Under the pieces are notes generated by a model. That model did not search any database. It was not told the DNA's origin and worked only from the letters and a program-made list of their open reading frames with translations. Shown piece after piece: positions 35,802-44,361 of a stretch of DNA of 64,000 bases; the first letter of the stretch is position 1, and the number at the start of each line of letters is the position of its first letter. The stretch is from NCBI GenBank assembly GCA_003151515.1, contig PLXS01000019.1, positions 1 to 64,000 on the forward strand, given 5' to 3'. This DNA is from Opitutaceae bacterium. Lineage in GTDB: Bacteria > Verrucomicrobiota > Verrucomicrobiia > Opitutales > Opitutaceae. Both the position numbers and the translations under genes were made by a program.

Positions 35802-36666
35802 GCGGCGGCGCACCTGGGCCGGTCTCGCGTTCGTGAGCCCGTGGCTCGTCGGGTTCGCCGTGTTCACGCTCTACCCGGTGTGCGCGTCCATCTACTACTC
35901 GTTCTGCGACTACGACGTGCTGTCGCCGCCGGTCTGGGTCGGGACGCTCAACTACAGCGACATGGCGACCGACAACGTCTTCTGGCTCTCGGTCTACAAC
36001 ACGCTCGTCTTCAACTTGATCGCGCTGCCGCTGAGCCTGGTGAGCGCGCTCGCCCTCGCGCTCCTGCTCAACCAGCCCGTCCGATTCCAGGGCGTGTTCC
36101 GCGCGATCTACTACCTGCCGTCGCTCGTGCCGGCCGTCGCCGGGGCCATGGTCTGGCTATGGATCCTCAACGGACGCCACGGGATCCTCAACCAGGCGCT
36201 CATGGCCGTCGGAATCTCCCGCCCGCCGCTCTGGCTTGACGACCCGGACTGGGCGAAGCCCTCGCTGGCGCTCGTTTCCCTCTGGGGGTGCGGCAACACG
36301 GTCGTCATCTACCTGGCCGCGCTCCAGGGAGTGCCGCGCTCGCTCCTTGAGGCCGCGATGATCGACGGCGCGTCGGCGTGGCGGCGCCTGGTCCACGTGA
36401 CGCTGCCCGCCATCTCGCCCGTCATCTACTTCAACCTGCTCATAGGCATCATCGGGGGCCTGCAGGTTTTCACGACGGCCATAATCATGGGGGGGGCCGA
36501 GCGCTCCACGCTCTTCTACGCGATCTACATCTACTACAACGCCTTTGAGTACCGCCACATGGGCTACGCCTCGGCCATGGCGTGGATCCTGTGCCTGCTG
36601 ATCATGGCCCTGACGTGGCTGGCCTCGCGGGCGTCGCGCGGCTTCGTGCACTACCAAGGGGACTAG
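35788..36666 (+). CDS. sugar ABC transporter permease (MalF type)
   Basis: The 292-residue inner-membrane permease has six predicted helices. These include the first (FVSPWLVGFAVFTLYPVCASIYYS) and the EAA loop LLEAAMIDGASAWRRLVHV, where the ATPase docks. The start at 35788 overlaps the binding-protein gene by 14 bases, so the two are probably translationally coupled. No ATP-binding subunit is encoded in the locus, so a shared MsmX/MalK-like ATPase elsewhere must be assumed. Confidence 0.9.
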   Translation: MTPGERRRTWAGLAFVSPWLVGFAVFTLYPVCASIYYSFCDYDVLSPPVWVGTLNYSDMATDNVFWLSVYNTLVFNLIALPLSLVSALALALLLNQPVRFQGVFRAIYYLPSLVPAVAGAMVWLWILNGRHGILNQALMAVGISRPPLWLDDPDWAKPSLALVSLWGCGNTVVIYLAALQGVPRSLLEAAMIDGASAWRRLVHVTLPAISPVIYFNLLIGIIGGLQVFTTAIIMGGAERSTLFYAIYIYYNAFEYRHMGYASAMAWILCLLIMALTWLASRASRGFVHYQGD

Positions 36667-36672
36667 CCCGCC

Positions 36673-37782
36673 ATGCGCCCGCCGGCAAGGATCCTCGTCC
36701 ACCTGATACTCGTCGCCGGAGCGGCGATGTTCATCCTGCCGTTCGCGTGGATGGTGCTAACGGCGCTCAAGCCGCTCAGCCAGACGACCCAGCCGAAGCT
36801 CTGGCTGCCGCGCCGCTACGAGGCGCAGCTGGGCGGGCGCGAGCAGGAGGTGGTCCCCGGGGCGGCCGTCACGGAGCCCAGCCTCTGGGTGATGCAGGAG
36901 GGGGCGAAGCAACCCGTGGCGCTCCCGGAGGCGACGGTCGTGGACGGGGCCTGGCGGCCCCAGGCGGGGGCGCCCCTGCCGGTCACGGTCGTCAAGCGCA
37001 TACCCGCCTCCGAGGAGCGGCCGTGGCGCGAGATCAGCGACCCGTCGGGCGCCGTGCGCGACGTGGTGGCGCAGGCGTCGATCCGCTCGGCCATTTCCTT
37101 CCGCTGGGAGAACTTCCCGAGGGCCGTTCGGGCGATGAGGCACTTCTGGCGCTACCTCGCCAACACGCTGATCCTCTGCATCCTCAACGTCGCGGGCACC
37201 GTGCTCTCGAGCTCGCTGGTCGCGTACGGGTTCGCCAGGCTGGAGTGGCGCGGCCGCGACCGCCTCTTTGCGCTTCTCCTGGCGACCATGATGATCCCGT
37301 TCCCGGTCGTCATGGTGCCGCTCTACACCCTGTTCCGCTGGCTCGGATGGGTCGGCACGCTGCAGCCGCTCTGGGTCGGCTCGTTCTTCGCGAATGCGTT
37401 CAACGTTTTCCTCCTGCGGCAGTTCTTCCGGACGATCCCCAGGGACCTCTCGGAGGCCGCGCGCATAGACGGCTGCAGCGAATTCCGGATCTTCTGGCAG
37501 ATCATCCTGCCGCTCTGCCGGCCCGCGCTGGTCGTCGTCGCCCTCTTCACGTTCCTCGGCGCCTGGAACGACTTCCTGGGGCCGCTCATCTACCTCACGG
37601 ACGAGCGCGACTTCACGCTGGCCCTGGGCCTGCAGGCGATGAAGACGAGCGAGTCCGGGGCGACCGAGTGGCACTACCTGATGGCGGCGAGCACGCTCGT
37701 CATCCTGCCGGTGATCACCCTCTTCTTCGTGGCCCAGCGCAGCTTCATCGAGGGGATCGCGCTGACCGGCACCAAGGCGTGA
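36673..37782 (+). CDS. sugar ABC transporter permease (MalG type) with periplasmic insertion
   Basis: The 369-residue permease is about 90 residues longer than usual for MalG-type proteins (about 280). The extra stretch lies between the first helix (ILVHLILVAGAAMFILPFAWM) and the second (NTLILCILNVAGTVLSSSLV), at about residues 45-140, and would face the periplasm. It is rich in Pro, Glu and Val (for example GGREQEVVPGAAVTEPS). The EAA loop SEAARIDGCSEFRIFWQ is intact, and the protein ends ...EGIALTGTKA as typical members do. It starts 6 bases after the first permease gene and completes the rightward operon. Confidence 0.9.
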   Translation: MRPPARILVHLILVAGAAMFILPFAWMVLTALKPLSQTTQPKLWLPRRYEAQLGGREQEVVPGAAVTEPSLWVMQEGAKQPVALPEATVVDGAWRPQAGAPLPVTVVKRIPASEERPWREISDPSGAVRDVVAQASIRSAISFRWENFPRAVRAMRHFWRYLANTLILCILNVAGTVLSSSLVAYGFARLEWRGRDRLFALLLATMMIPFPVVMVPLYTLFRWLGWVGTLQPLWVGSFFANAFNVFLLRQFFRTIPRDLSEAARIDGCSEFRIFWQIILPLCRPALVVVALFTFLGAWNDFLGPLIYLTDERDFTLALGLQAMKTSESGATEWHYLMAASTLVILPVITLFFVAQRSFIEGIALTGTKA

Positions 37783-37792
37783 GCGCGCGCCG

Positions 37793-38941
37793 CTACAGGC
37801 GCAGGAAGATCTTTCGCCTGTAGAGGAAGCCGCAGAGCAGCATGCACAGGACGACGCTGGCCACGGCGAGCACCAGCCCGCCCAGCCCAGGCCAGAGCCC
37901 GTTCAGGAACGCGGCCACGGCGCCCCCGGCGAACCGCTCAGAAAGGCGGCCGAAGTCGACGATGTTGCTCACGATGTAGATGGTGAGGGCGTTCGAGCCC
38001 AGCCATGCGAAGGGCATGAGCCACCTGCGCCTCTTCCATACGTCGGCGACCAGGTAGAAGGCCGCGAGCAGGAGAACCGACCAGCCCCCGGCGACCAGGA
38101 CGAACGAGGAGCTCCAGACCTTCTTTATGATCGGGAACTGCAGGCCCCAGAGGAAGCCCGCGGCCATGAGCGCGCAGCCCGCCGCGGAGAGCAGGGCGAC
38201 CTTGGAGCGCCCGCCCCTCGACGGGTCGCGCAGGAGGCGCCCGGCGAGCACGCCGATCAGGCAGCTCGCGATGGCGGGAAGCGTGCTCAGGATCCCCTCG
38301 GGATCGTGGTCGCCGTCCCACTTGCGCAGCGGCAGCCAGCGCGAGTCGATCCAGTTGGCCAGGTTGTGGCCCTCGCGGAAGTCGCCGGCGCCGAATCCGG
38401 GCACCGGGACGAACGTCATGAGCGCCCAGTAACCGACGAGGAGCGCCACGGCGGCCGCCACGATCCCGCGCCGCGGAAGCCACAGGTAGAGCAGGCTCGA
38501 GGCGCAGTAGCAGAGCGCGATGCGCTGGAGGACGCCGAGGAGGCGGATCTGCGACAGCTCGGTCGCCAGGCCCCCATAGTAGAAGATCCCGAGGAGGAAC
38601 AGGAGGACGGTTCGCCTGGCGATGCGCCGCAGGGCCTCGGCGCGGGACCCGGAGGCCACCATCCTGTCGAGGGAGAACGGGATCGCCACCCCGACCATGA
38701 ACACGAACAGCGGGAAGATGGTGTCGTAGAAGCGGATCCCCGACCAGGGGACGTGGTCAAGCTGCGCCGCGGCGAAGCGCGCGACGGGCCCGCCCCTGAA
38801 GCCGGAGAGGGCGCTTCCAAGTGCGTCCGCACCGACTATCCACATCATGTCGAAGCCCCGCAGGGCGTCCAGGGACAGCAGCCTCGGCTGGGCCTGGGGT
38901 CCTCCGGTCACCGGCTTGGGGGTGGGCTCGGCTTTTTCCAT
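37793..38941 (-). CDS. HGSNAT/NagX-like membrane acyltransferase (DUF5009/DUF1624 type)
   Basis: The 382-residue integral-membrane protein begins MEKAEPTPKP and has the family motif LSLDALRGFDMMWIVGADA. An FPLFVFMVGVAIPFSLDRM segment and about ten helices follow. The family includes human heparan-alpha-glucosaminide N-acetyltransferase and bacterial NagX; the latter occurs in N-acetylglucosamine pathways, but its reaction is not settled. Its ATG at 38941 lies 34 bases inside the GH89 gene, so the two are tightly coupled. The end converges with the ABC permease gene across 10 bases. Confidence 0.85.
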   Translation of the reverse strand: MEKAEPTPKPVTGGPQAQPRLLSLDALRGFDMMWIVGADALGSALSGFRGGPVARFAAAQLDHVPWSGIRFYDTIFPLFVFMVGVAIPFSLDRMVASGSRAEALRRIARRTVLLFLLGIFYYGGLATELSQIRLLGVLQRIALCYCASSLLYLWLPRRGIVAAAVALLVGYWALMTFVPVPGFGAGDFREGHNLANWIDSRWLPLRKWDGDHDPEGILSTLPAIASCLIGVLAGRLLRDPSRGGRSKVALLSAAGCALMAAGFLWGLQFPIIKKVWSSSFVLVAGGWSVLLLAAFYLVADVWKRRRWLMPFAWLGSNALTIYIVSNIVDFGRLSERFAGGAVAAFLNGLWPGLGGLVLAVASVVLCMLLCGFLYRRKIFLRL

Positions 38942-41154
38942 GGGAAGCTGGGGTAGGAGGCACGCATCGCCGGCCGCCACGCCTCAAGGGCCCTGCGGGC
39001 GGCGGCGGCCGAGTCGCCCCTCGGCTCGCTCGGGTAGTCCTCGTGGCCGGCGCACCACGCGTATTCCCAGGAGGCGAGGTCGCGGTAGAAGGGGCTCGCG
39101 TCGTCGCCGATGCGGTTCATGATGACGCCCAGCCGCTCCTCGGAGTACCCCGGGGGCTGAGCGGCCAGGAAATCGAGGAACCGGCGCCAGCGCTCCATGT
39201 AGAAGCCCCGGATGAGGCCGGACCACTGGCGCCCCGCGTAGTCGTAGAGGAAGGCGTCGGGTCCCGGGGGCCCCCAGACGGTGAGGAGCATGCGCGCGTT
39301 GCGCTCGCAGAGGTCCTTCTCGGCGGGCGCCGCGCCCCAGCGCCGGGCGTCGGAGAGCCAGCGGCCGAGGAGGAACTCCCGGCGCGTGCCGAGGAGCGAG
39401 TCCATGTCGGCCATGAGCCCGGTGAACCTCGCCCGGGCCGCGTCGAAGCGCCCCCGATCGCCGGAGCGGTAGGCGGTGACGACCTGCGCGTAGAGGGGCA
39501 GCGACAGGTCGGCGAGGCCCTGTCGGGCGACGTCGACAAGGTCGTAGAGGTACGTGTCCGTGGCCCCGAGCTCGCCCGAGCTGGACAGGAGCTCCTCCCA
39601 GGCCGTCCAGACGTCGGCCGGATCGTAGTCGCGCTCGAAGTCGCCCCACGCCGAGGCCCTGTCGAGGTTCAGGGCCGGGCGGGCGCAGATCGGGCACTCC
39701 ATCTGAGGCGACGACGAGCGCTGCGAGTAGACCGACCGGGCGAGGGTGCGCCATGCGGCCCGGGCCCCGGGAAGGTCCCCGCCGTAGCGCGCCCGGGCGT
39801 AGTCATTGAGCCAGGCGCCGAGCTCGGGCGCGTCCCTTCGCCACGCGAGGCCCAGGGCCAGGTCGTACACGACGGGATTCTGCTCGATGGCCTCCGGGAA
39901 TGCGCCGATGCCGACCAGGCGACCGGCCTTCGGGCTGCCCAGCAGCCCGGGCGCGTTGGCCGCGATCGCCGGAAGGTCGGCCCCGAGCGCCGTCCTCCCG
40001 CCGAAGTTGTGCAGGACGCCGGCGACCCAGGGCCTGCCCCAGAAGGCCTGCGTCTCGCGCCACTTCTCCCCAGTCAGGTCCAGGACGAGGAGCCGGTCGG
40101 CGGGGATGCCGCGCACGATACCCTCGCGGATCGACCAGCCCTGCATGACGATAGTCGCACCGGCGTCGAAGCCGCTCGCTATCGCGAAGAGCTTGGCGCC
40201 GACTTTGCGCAGGTACTCCGGGGTGTCCTTCGGGGGCTCGCCCTCGTGGAACGGGTCCGCCGCGTAGAGGTGGTCCGTGCCTAGCAGCCGCGACTGCTCC
40301 TCGAGGAATGCCCGGCCGAAGCGCTCGAAGAGCGGATCGTCAGGGTCTAGCTGCGCGGTGCCCGGGGGGACGTCGCACCAGACCGCCTTGGGCACGATCC
40401 CCGCTCGCGGGAAGCCCGTGCGAAGCGCGAGCGGAACGCAGCCCGAGAAGCCCTGGAGGATGGGCGTCATCCCGAGCGACCTCTCGCGCCCCAGGATGAA
40501 CCGGCCGAGTTCTAGGTGGGAGTCGATCCATGACTGGGGAAGGGGCCCGCCCCACTGCTCGATGTTGGAGAGCCACTGCCAGGCCGAGAACGCGGGGCCC
40601 GCGAGGTAGGCGCGGATCTGCTCATCGCTCATCCCGAAGCGGCGCAGGGTGGCCTGCCAGACGGCCTCCTGGCCCGTTGTCGCAAGGGGCATGTTCACCC
40701 CGTTGAGCGCCATCCAGTCAATCTCCCGCTCCCAGCGGGCCCGGTCCCACCAGGACATGGTGTAGTTGAATGTGCAGTAGTTGAGGTAGGCCCTGCGCCC
40801 GTAGGGCGAGCTTATCCTGACCTTGGCGGGCACCGGGGGCAGCGGGCCAGCGAGCCCCATGTTGTCGCCGTCCCAGGACATCTGCAGGCGGGCGACGTTT
40901 CGCAGGTACCAGCCGAGCGCGGATGCGATCGAGACCCCCGAGTTGCCCCCCAGGACCAGGCGTCCGCCGAGCGTCTCCGCCTCGAACACGTCGGCGCCGT
41001 CCGCGCCCGGCGCTATCTCCCGGACGTCGATCTGCGACGCATGGGCGGGGATGACGCGCGAAACGAGGGCCCGGGCGGCGTCCTCGGCCTCGGTCGCCCG
41101 CCCGCAGGGCAGGGCGGCGGCGGCGGCGAGCGCGGCTAATGCGAAGCGATGCAT
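38908..41154 (-). CDS. GH89 alpha-N-acetylglucosaminidase
   Basis: The 748-residue enzyme, related to human NAGLU and Clostridium CpGH89, would remove terminal alpha-linked GlcNAc. A signal peptide (HRFALAALAAAAALPCGRA) opens it. Conserved parts include the N-terminal domain (GNSGVSIASALGWYLRNVA), the barrel start (YLNYCTFNYTMSWWDRARWE), and the catalytic glutamate in YAADPFHEG near residue 303. The second conserved glutamate region is GAFPEAIEQNPVVYDLAL near 420. It is the middle gene of a leftward TonB receptor-GH89-NagX set. The substrate could be a host-type or algal glycan with alpha-GlcNAc caps. This is not deducible from the window. Confidence 0.92.
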   Translation of the reverse strand: MHRFALAALAAAAALPCGRATEAEDAARALVSRVIPAHASQIDVREIAPGADGADVFEAETLGGRLVLGGNSGVSIASALGWYLRNVARLQMSWDGDNMGLAGPLPPVPAKVRISSPYGRRAYLNYCTFNYTMSWWDRARWEREIDWMALNGVNMPLATTGQEAVWQATLRRFGMSDEQIRAYLAGPAFSAWQWLSNIEQWGGPLPQSWIDSHLELGRFILGRERSLGMTPILQGFSGCVPLALRTGFPRAGIVPKAVWCDVPPGTAQLDPDDPLFERFGRAFLEEQSRLLGTDHLYAADPFHEGEPPKDTPEYLRKVGAKLFAIASGFDAGATIVMQGWSIREGIVRGIPADRLLVLDLTGEKWRETQAFWGRPWVAGVLHNFGGRTALGADLPAIAANAPGLLGSPKAGRLVGIGAFPEAIEQNPVVYDLALGLAWRRDAPELGAWLNDYARARYGGDLPGARAAWRTLARSVYSQRSSSPQMECPICARPALNLDRASAWGDFERDYDPADVWTAWEELLSSSGELGATDTYLYDLVDVARQGLADLSLPLYAQVVTAYRSGDRGRFDAARARFTGLMADMDSLLGTRREFLLGRWLSDARRWGAAPAEKDLCERNARMLLTVWGPPGPDAFLYDYAGRQWSGLIRGFYMERWRRFLDFLAAQPPGYSEERLGVIMNRIGDDASPFYRDLASWEYAWCAGHEDYPSEPRGDSAAAARRALEAWRPAMRASYPSFPWKKPSPPPSR

Positions 41155-41231
41155 GGGGTTTGCGGGGCCTAACGGCAGAGACTCGGCAGAATTCGCGCCG
41201 GGACGAGAAAATTGCGGGGCCCCGCGGGCGG

Positions 41232-41253
41232 TGCGGCCCCTCGGGGGGCCGCA
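41232..41253. terminator. GC-rich hairpin between TonB receptor and GH89 genes
   Basis: A perfect 9-base stem (TGCGGCCCC / GGGGCCGCA) with a TCGG loop lies in the 128-base gap after the leftward TonB receptor gene. It may attenuate read-through from the receptor into GH89 or stabilise one part of the message. There is no U-run. Confidence 0.45.
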
Positions 41254-41282
41254 GGGAGCGCGCGGGGCCGCCCGCGACGCAT

Positions 41283-44210
41283 TCAGTAACGATACTTCGC
41301 CTCGACGAACCAGAGCCGGCCGATCGGGCCGTCGTAGTCGCCGACGTCCGCGTTCGTCGCGGGGAAGGCGTTGGGGGCCTCGGGGGGCATGCGGTTGAAG
41401 AGGTTGTTAACCCCGACGCGCAGCTCGGGGCTCCCGGCCCATTTCCACAGGCCCACCTTGCCTAGGTCGGCGCCCGCGATGGCATCCCACTGCTCATAGG
41501 AGCCGACAGGCGTGGGTTGGGAGGACGCCGAGCCGCCGGCGCCGAGATCGGTCACGGAGGCGATGTGCGTCTGGGCGACCAGGACCTCGAACGCGCCGCG
41601 CGTCCAGTCAAGCGTCGTGTAAGTGCGCCAGCGCGGGATCGTCCCCTGACTGCTGCTGCCGCCGCCGGAGGCGGTCCCGGCGTACTGGTAGTAGTTCTCG
41701 GTCGGAATCTCCTGGATCAGGTAGCTGTTCCAGATCGTGGCCGTGGAGCTGAACTTGAGCCGGCCCGCGGACTGCGTCGTAAAGGCGTAGTCAAGCGTGA
41801 CGTCGATCCCCTTGTCGGCCTGCGAACTCAGGTTCACGAGGGGCACGTCGACGAAGATGGTCGTCGGGTTGGAGGTGCTCAGCTGTCCGGGCCCCGTGAC
41901 GCCGGGGCCCGACGGACTGCCCACGTGGACGTACTGGGCGAAGGGCGACGTCGGGCCCTGCAGCTCGACGCTCTGAACGATGGCGACCTGGTTCAGGTAG
42001 CCGATCGCCCCCTTCACGCTCGCGACAAAGAAGTCGAACGAGAGGTCGAAGCCCTTTAGCTCGCGCGGGGCGAGGACAAAGCCGGTCGACCACGTGTTCG
42101 CCGTGAAGGGCTGGAGGTTAGGGTTGGGCCCGCCGATTCCGGTGAAGCCGGCGCTCGAGGCGACATTGCCGTAGTAGCCCTGGTAGGTGAACGGCGGGAT
42201 GGGGCCCGAGATCGGGGCGCCGAAGAGGTTGGCCAATTCCGGCGCGCCGAAGGAGCGGCCCACGGAGGCCCGCAGCGTGAAGCGCTCGTCGATCGGCTCG
42301 TAGTGCAGGCTGGCCTCGGGGTCGGTCGAGTGCCCGATGACCGTGTAGTCGTCGTAGCGCTCGGCTAGGTCGACCGTCACCTCGTGCAGGCCCGTCAGGT
42401 CCTGCTGAGGACCGATGATCGGCGCCTTCAGCTCGGCGAAGAGCGACGTGTAGTCGCGCGAGGCGCTGAAGGGCGAGAGCGACTCGCTGTTGAGCCAGCC
42501 CGCGATTGAGAGGCCGGGCGCTATCGGCTGGCTAGTCGCGTCGGGCGTGGCCGACAGGGACTCATGGGTGCGGCTGGCGCCGACGGCGAAGCTCAGCTTG
42601 CCGTTGGGCAGCTCGAAGGGCGTGCCCCGGAAGATGAAGTCGACGGAGCCGAGCGTGCTCAGCATGTTGTCGGTCTTCGTCCCGATGACGTTGGAGGGCA
42701 GCGCCCCGGCGGCCTGGGTGATGGCGAACGGGTTGATCGAGCCGGCGGCGAGGGCCGCGTTCAGGCTGGCCGTGTCGATCTGCCCCGGGCTGGTCCAGCC
42801 GAGGTGGTAGCGGTTGAAGTCGACCCCAAGCTCCCAGGAGTAGTTCGCGTTGAGCTTTCCCTTGAGCCCGCCCGCGAACCGGTAGAATTCCGACTGGTCG
42901 GTCGTCAGGATCGGGAACTGCGAGAAGAGGTTGTTCGCGTTGACCAGGTTGATCGTGTAGCCCTGGGCGCCCGGCTGGAAGAGCCACGTCGGCGAGAACG
43001 GGCTGTTGGGCTGCAGGTAGGGGATGTACGACACGTAGGCATAGGCGCCCGGGGGCGGCGGCGACGTCCCGTAGATGAAGGGGTCGGTGAACGGCGCCGA
43101 GATGTAGGGCGAGAGCGACTCTCCCTCCACCGACGACTGCGTCCGGGTGAACCCGTACAGGAAGTTGCCGAAGACGACCAGGCTGTCGCCGAAGACGTGG
43201 TGCTCGAAGTTCGCCATGGCGCTGCGCCGGTTAAGGCTCGCAAGGAGCGTCTGCTGGTTCGCGACGTTGAAGCCGGTCTCAAGCTGCTGGGCCGTGACGG
43301 GCGAGTAGACGCCCATCTGCACGAGCTGCTGTATCGAGTACTGCAGGCCCTGCGGGGGGGCATTGAGCGAGGGGTTGAGCTGGTAGTAGCTCAGCTGGCC
43401 CGGCATCGTGACCGGCTGGCCCGTGTTGGGGTCGAACGTGACCGAGAAGGGCTGCACGCTGACGACCCCGGGGTACGACGTCGTCGTGTAGATCGGGTTC
43501 GAGTACGGGCGCTCGTTCATGTAGATCGGGCTCGTCTCCGACCCCTCGACGGACAGCGTCAGCGAGGTGCTCTTCGTGCTCACGCCTCCGGTGATGAACG
43601 CCGTGCGCTCCGTGTAGTGGCCCTGATTGCTGCTCTCGCCCCAGTGCACGCCGGCCTCCCAGCCGTTGTAGTCCTTCTTGAGGATGATGTTGATCACGCC
43701 GCCAACCGCGTCCGAGCCGTAGAGGGCCGATGTGCCCTCGGAGACGATCTCGATGTGGTCCACGGCCGACGGGGGTATCATGTTGATGTCCACGAACTCC
43801 ACGCCGAGCGCGGCCTCGGCCGGGTCAAAGGCAACCCGCCTGCCGTCGATCAGCACGAGGGTCTTCAGGTTGTGGATCTGCAGGAAGGATCCCCCCTGGG
43901 AGACAAAGGCCTCTGAGCCCGCGTTCTCGAGGCCCATGCTGCCGTTGCCCGTGAACTCGGGGTCCGACTTCCTCAGGATTTCGGCCAGGTCCATCGCGAT
44001 CCCTGTGTCCTCCATCTGCTCGGGCCCGATCACCTGGACGGGCTTGGTGGACGTGTTCGGCCTGTCCGGGAGGTAGGAACCCGTCACGAGGACCTGGGAG
44101 AGGACGACCGGCTCCTCTTCCTGGGTAGGGGCAGCAGGGGGGGCCGTCTGCCCTGCGGCCACGGCCGCGGACATCAAAACAAGGCCAAATGAAACGCCAG
44201 GATACTTCAT
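41283..44210 (-). CDS. TonB-dependent receptor, second glycan locus
   Basis: The 975-residue outer-membrane receptor starts MKYPGVSFGLVLMSAAVAAG (signal peptide); an ATG five codons upstream (44225) is an alternative. After PPAAPTQEEEPVVLSQVLVTG (TonB-box region), the plug shows LKTLVLIDGRRVAF, DHIEIVSEGTSALYGSDAVGG and VINIILKKDY. This is the classic TonB-plug signature and closer to proteobacterial-type receptors than the receptor at 16535. The barrel ends in WFVEAKYRY, an aromatic terminus. Open frame continues to 45047, but that part lies over the HpnN gene on the other strand and is not coding. It heads the leftward receptor-GH89-NagX set. Confidence 0.9.
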   Translation of the reverse strand: MKYPGVSFGLVLMSAAVAAGQTAPPAAPTQEEEPVVLSQVLVTGSYLPDRPNTSTKPVQVIGPEQMEDTGIAMDLAEILRKSDPEFTGNGSMGLENAGSEAFVSQGGSFLQIHNLKTLVLIDGRRVAFDPAEAALGVEFVDINMIPPSAVDHIEIVSEGTSALYGSDAVGGVINIILKKDYNGWEAGVHWGESSNQGHYTERTAFITGGVSTKSTSLTLSVEGSETSPIYMNERPYSNPIYTTTSYPGVVSVQPFSVTFDPNTGQPVTMPGQLSYYQLNPSLNAPPQGLQYSIQQLVQMGVYSPVTAQQLETGFNVANQQTLLASLNRRSAMANFEHHVFGDSLVVFGNFLYGFTRTQSSVEGESLSPYISAPFTDPFIYGTSPPPPGAYAYVSYIPYLQPNSPFSPTWLFQPGAQGYTINLVNANNLFSQFPILTTDQSEFYRFAGGLKGKLNANYSWELGVDFNRYHLGWTSPGQIDTASLNAALAAGSINPFAITQAAGALPSNVIGTKTDNMLSTLGSVDFIFRGTPFELPNGKLSFAVGASRTHESLSATPDATSQPIAPGLSIAGWLNSESLSPFSASRDYTSLFAELKAPIIGPQQDLTGLHEVTVDLAERYDDYTVIGHSTDPEASLHYEPIDERFTLRASVGRSFGAPELANLFGAPISGPIPPFTYQGYYGNVASSAGFTGIGGPNPNLQPFTANTWSTGFVLAPRELKGFDLSFDFFVASVKGAIGYLNQVAIVQSVELQGPTSPFAQYVHVGSPSGPGVTGPGQLSTSNPTTIFVDVPLVNLSSQADKGIDVTLDYAFTTQSAGRLKFSSTATIWNSYLIQEIPTENYYQYAGTASGGGSSSQGTIPRWRTYTTLDWTRGAFEVLVAQTHIASVTDLGAGGSASSQPTPVGSYEQWDAIAGADLGKVGLWKWAGSPELRVGVNNLFNRMPPEAPNAFPATNADVGDYDGPIGRLWFVEAKYRY

Positions 44211-44361
44211 GGTGTTTGCGATCATAGAAAATGGGTGCGTCGGGACGGCGCTTTGCCGGTTTAGTTGAATCCACGAAGCCGCAAACGTCAAGTAAGTGCA
44301 TGGCCAGACGGTAGTAAAACTGGCGTCGACCTGCCCAAGAAACTGCTCCAGCGTACGCGGC

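Noticed and set aside
36582-37823. 413-codon rightward frame overlapping the second permease
   Set aside because: Alternative-frame shadow; the permease frame has membrane helices and the EAA loop.
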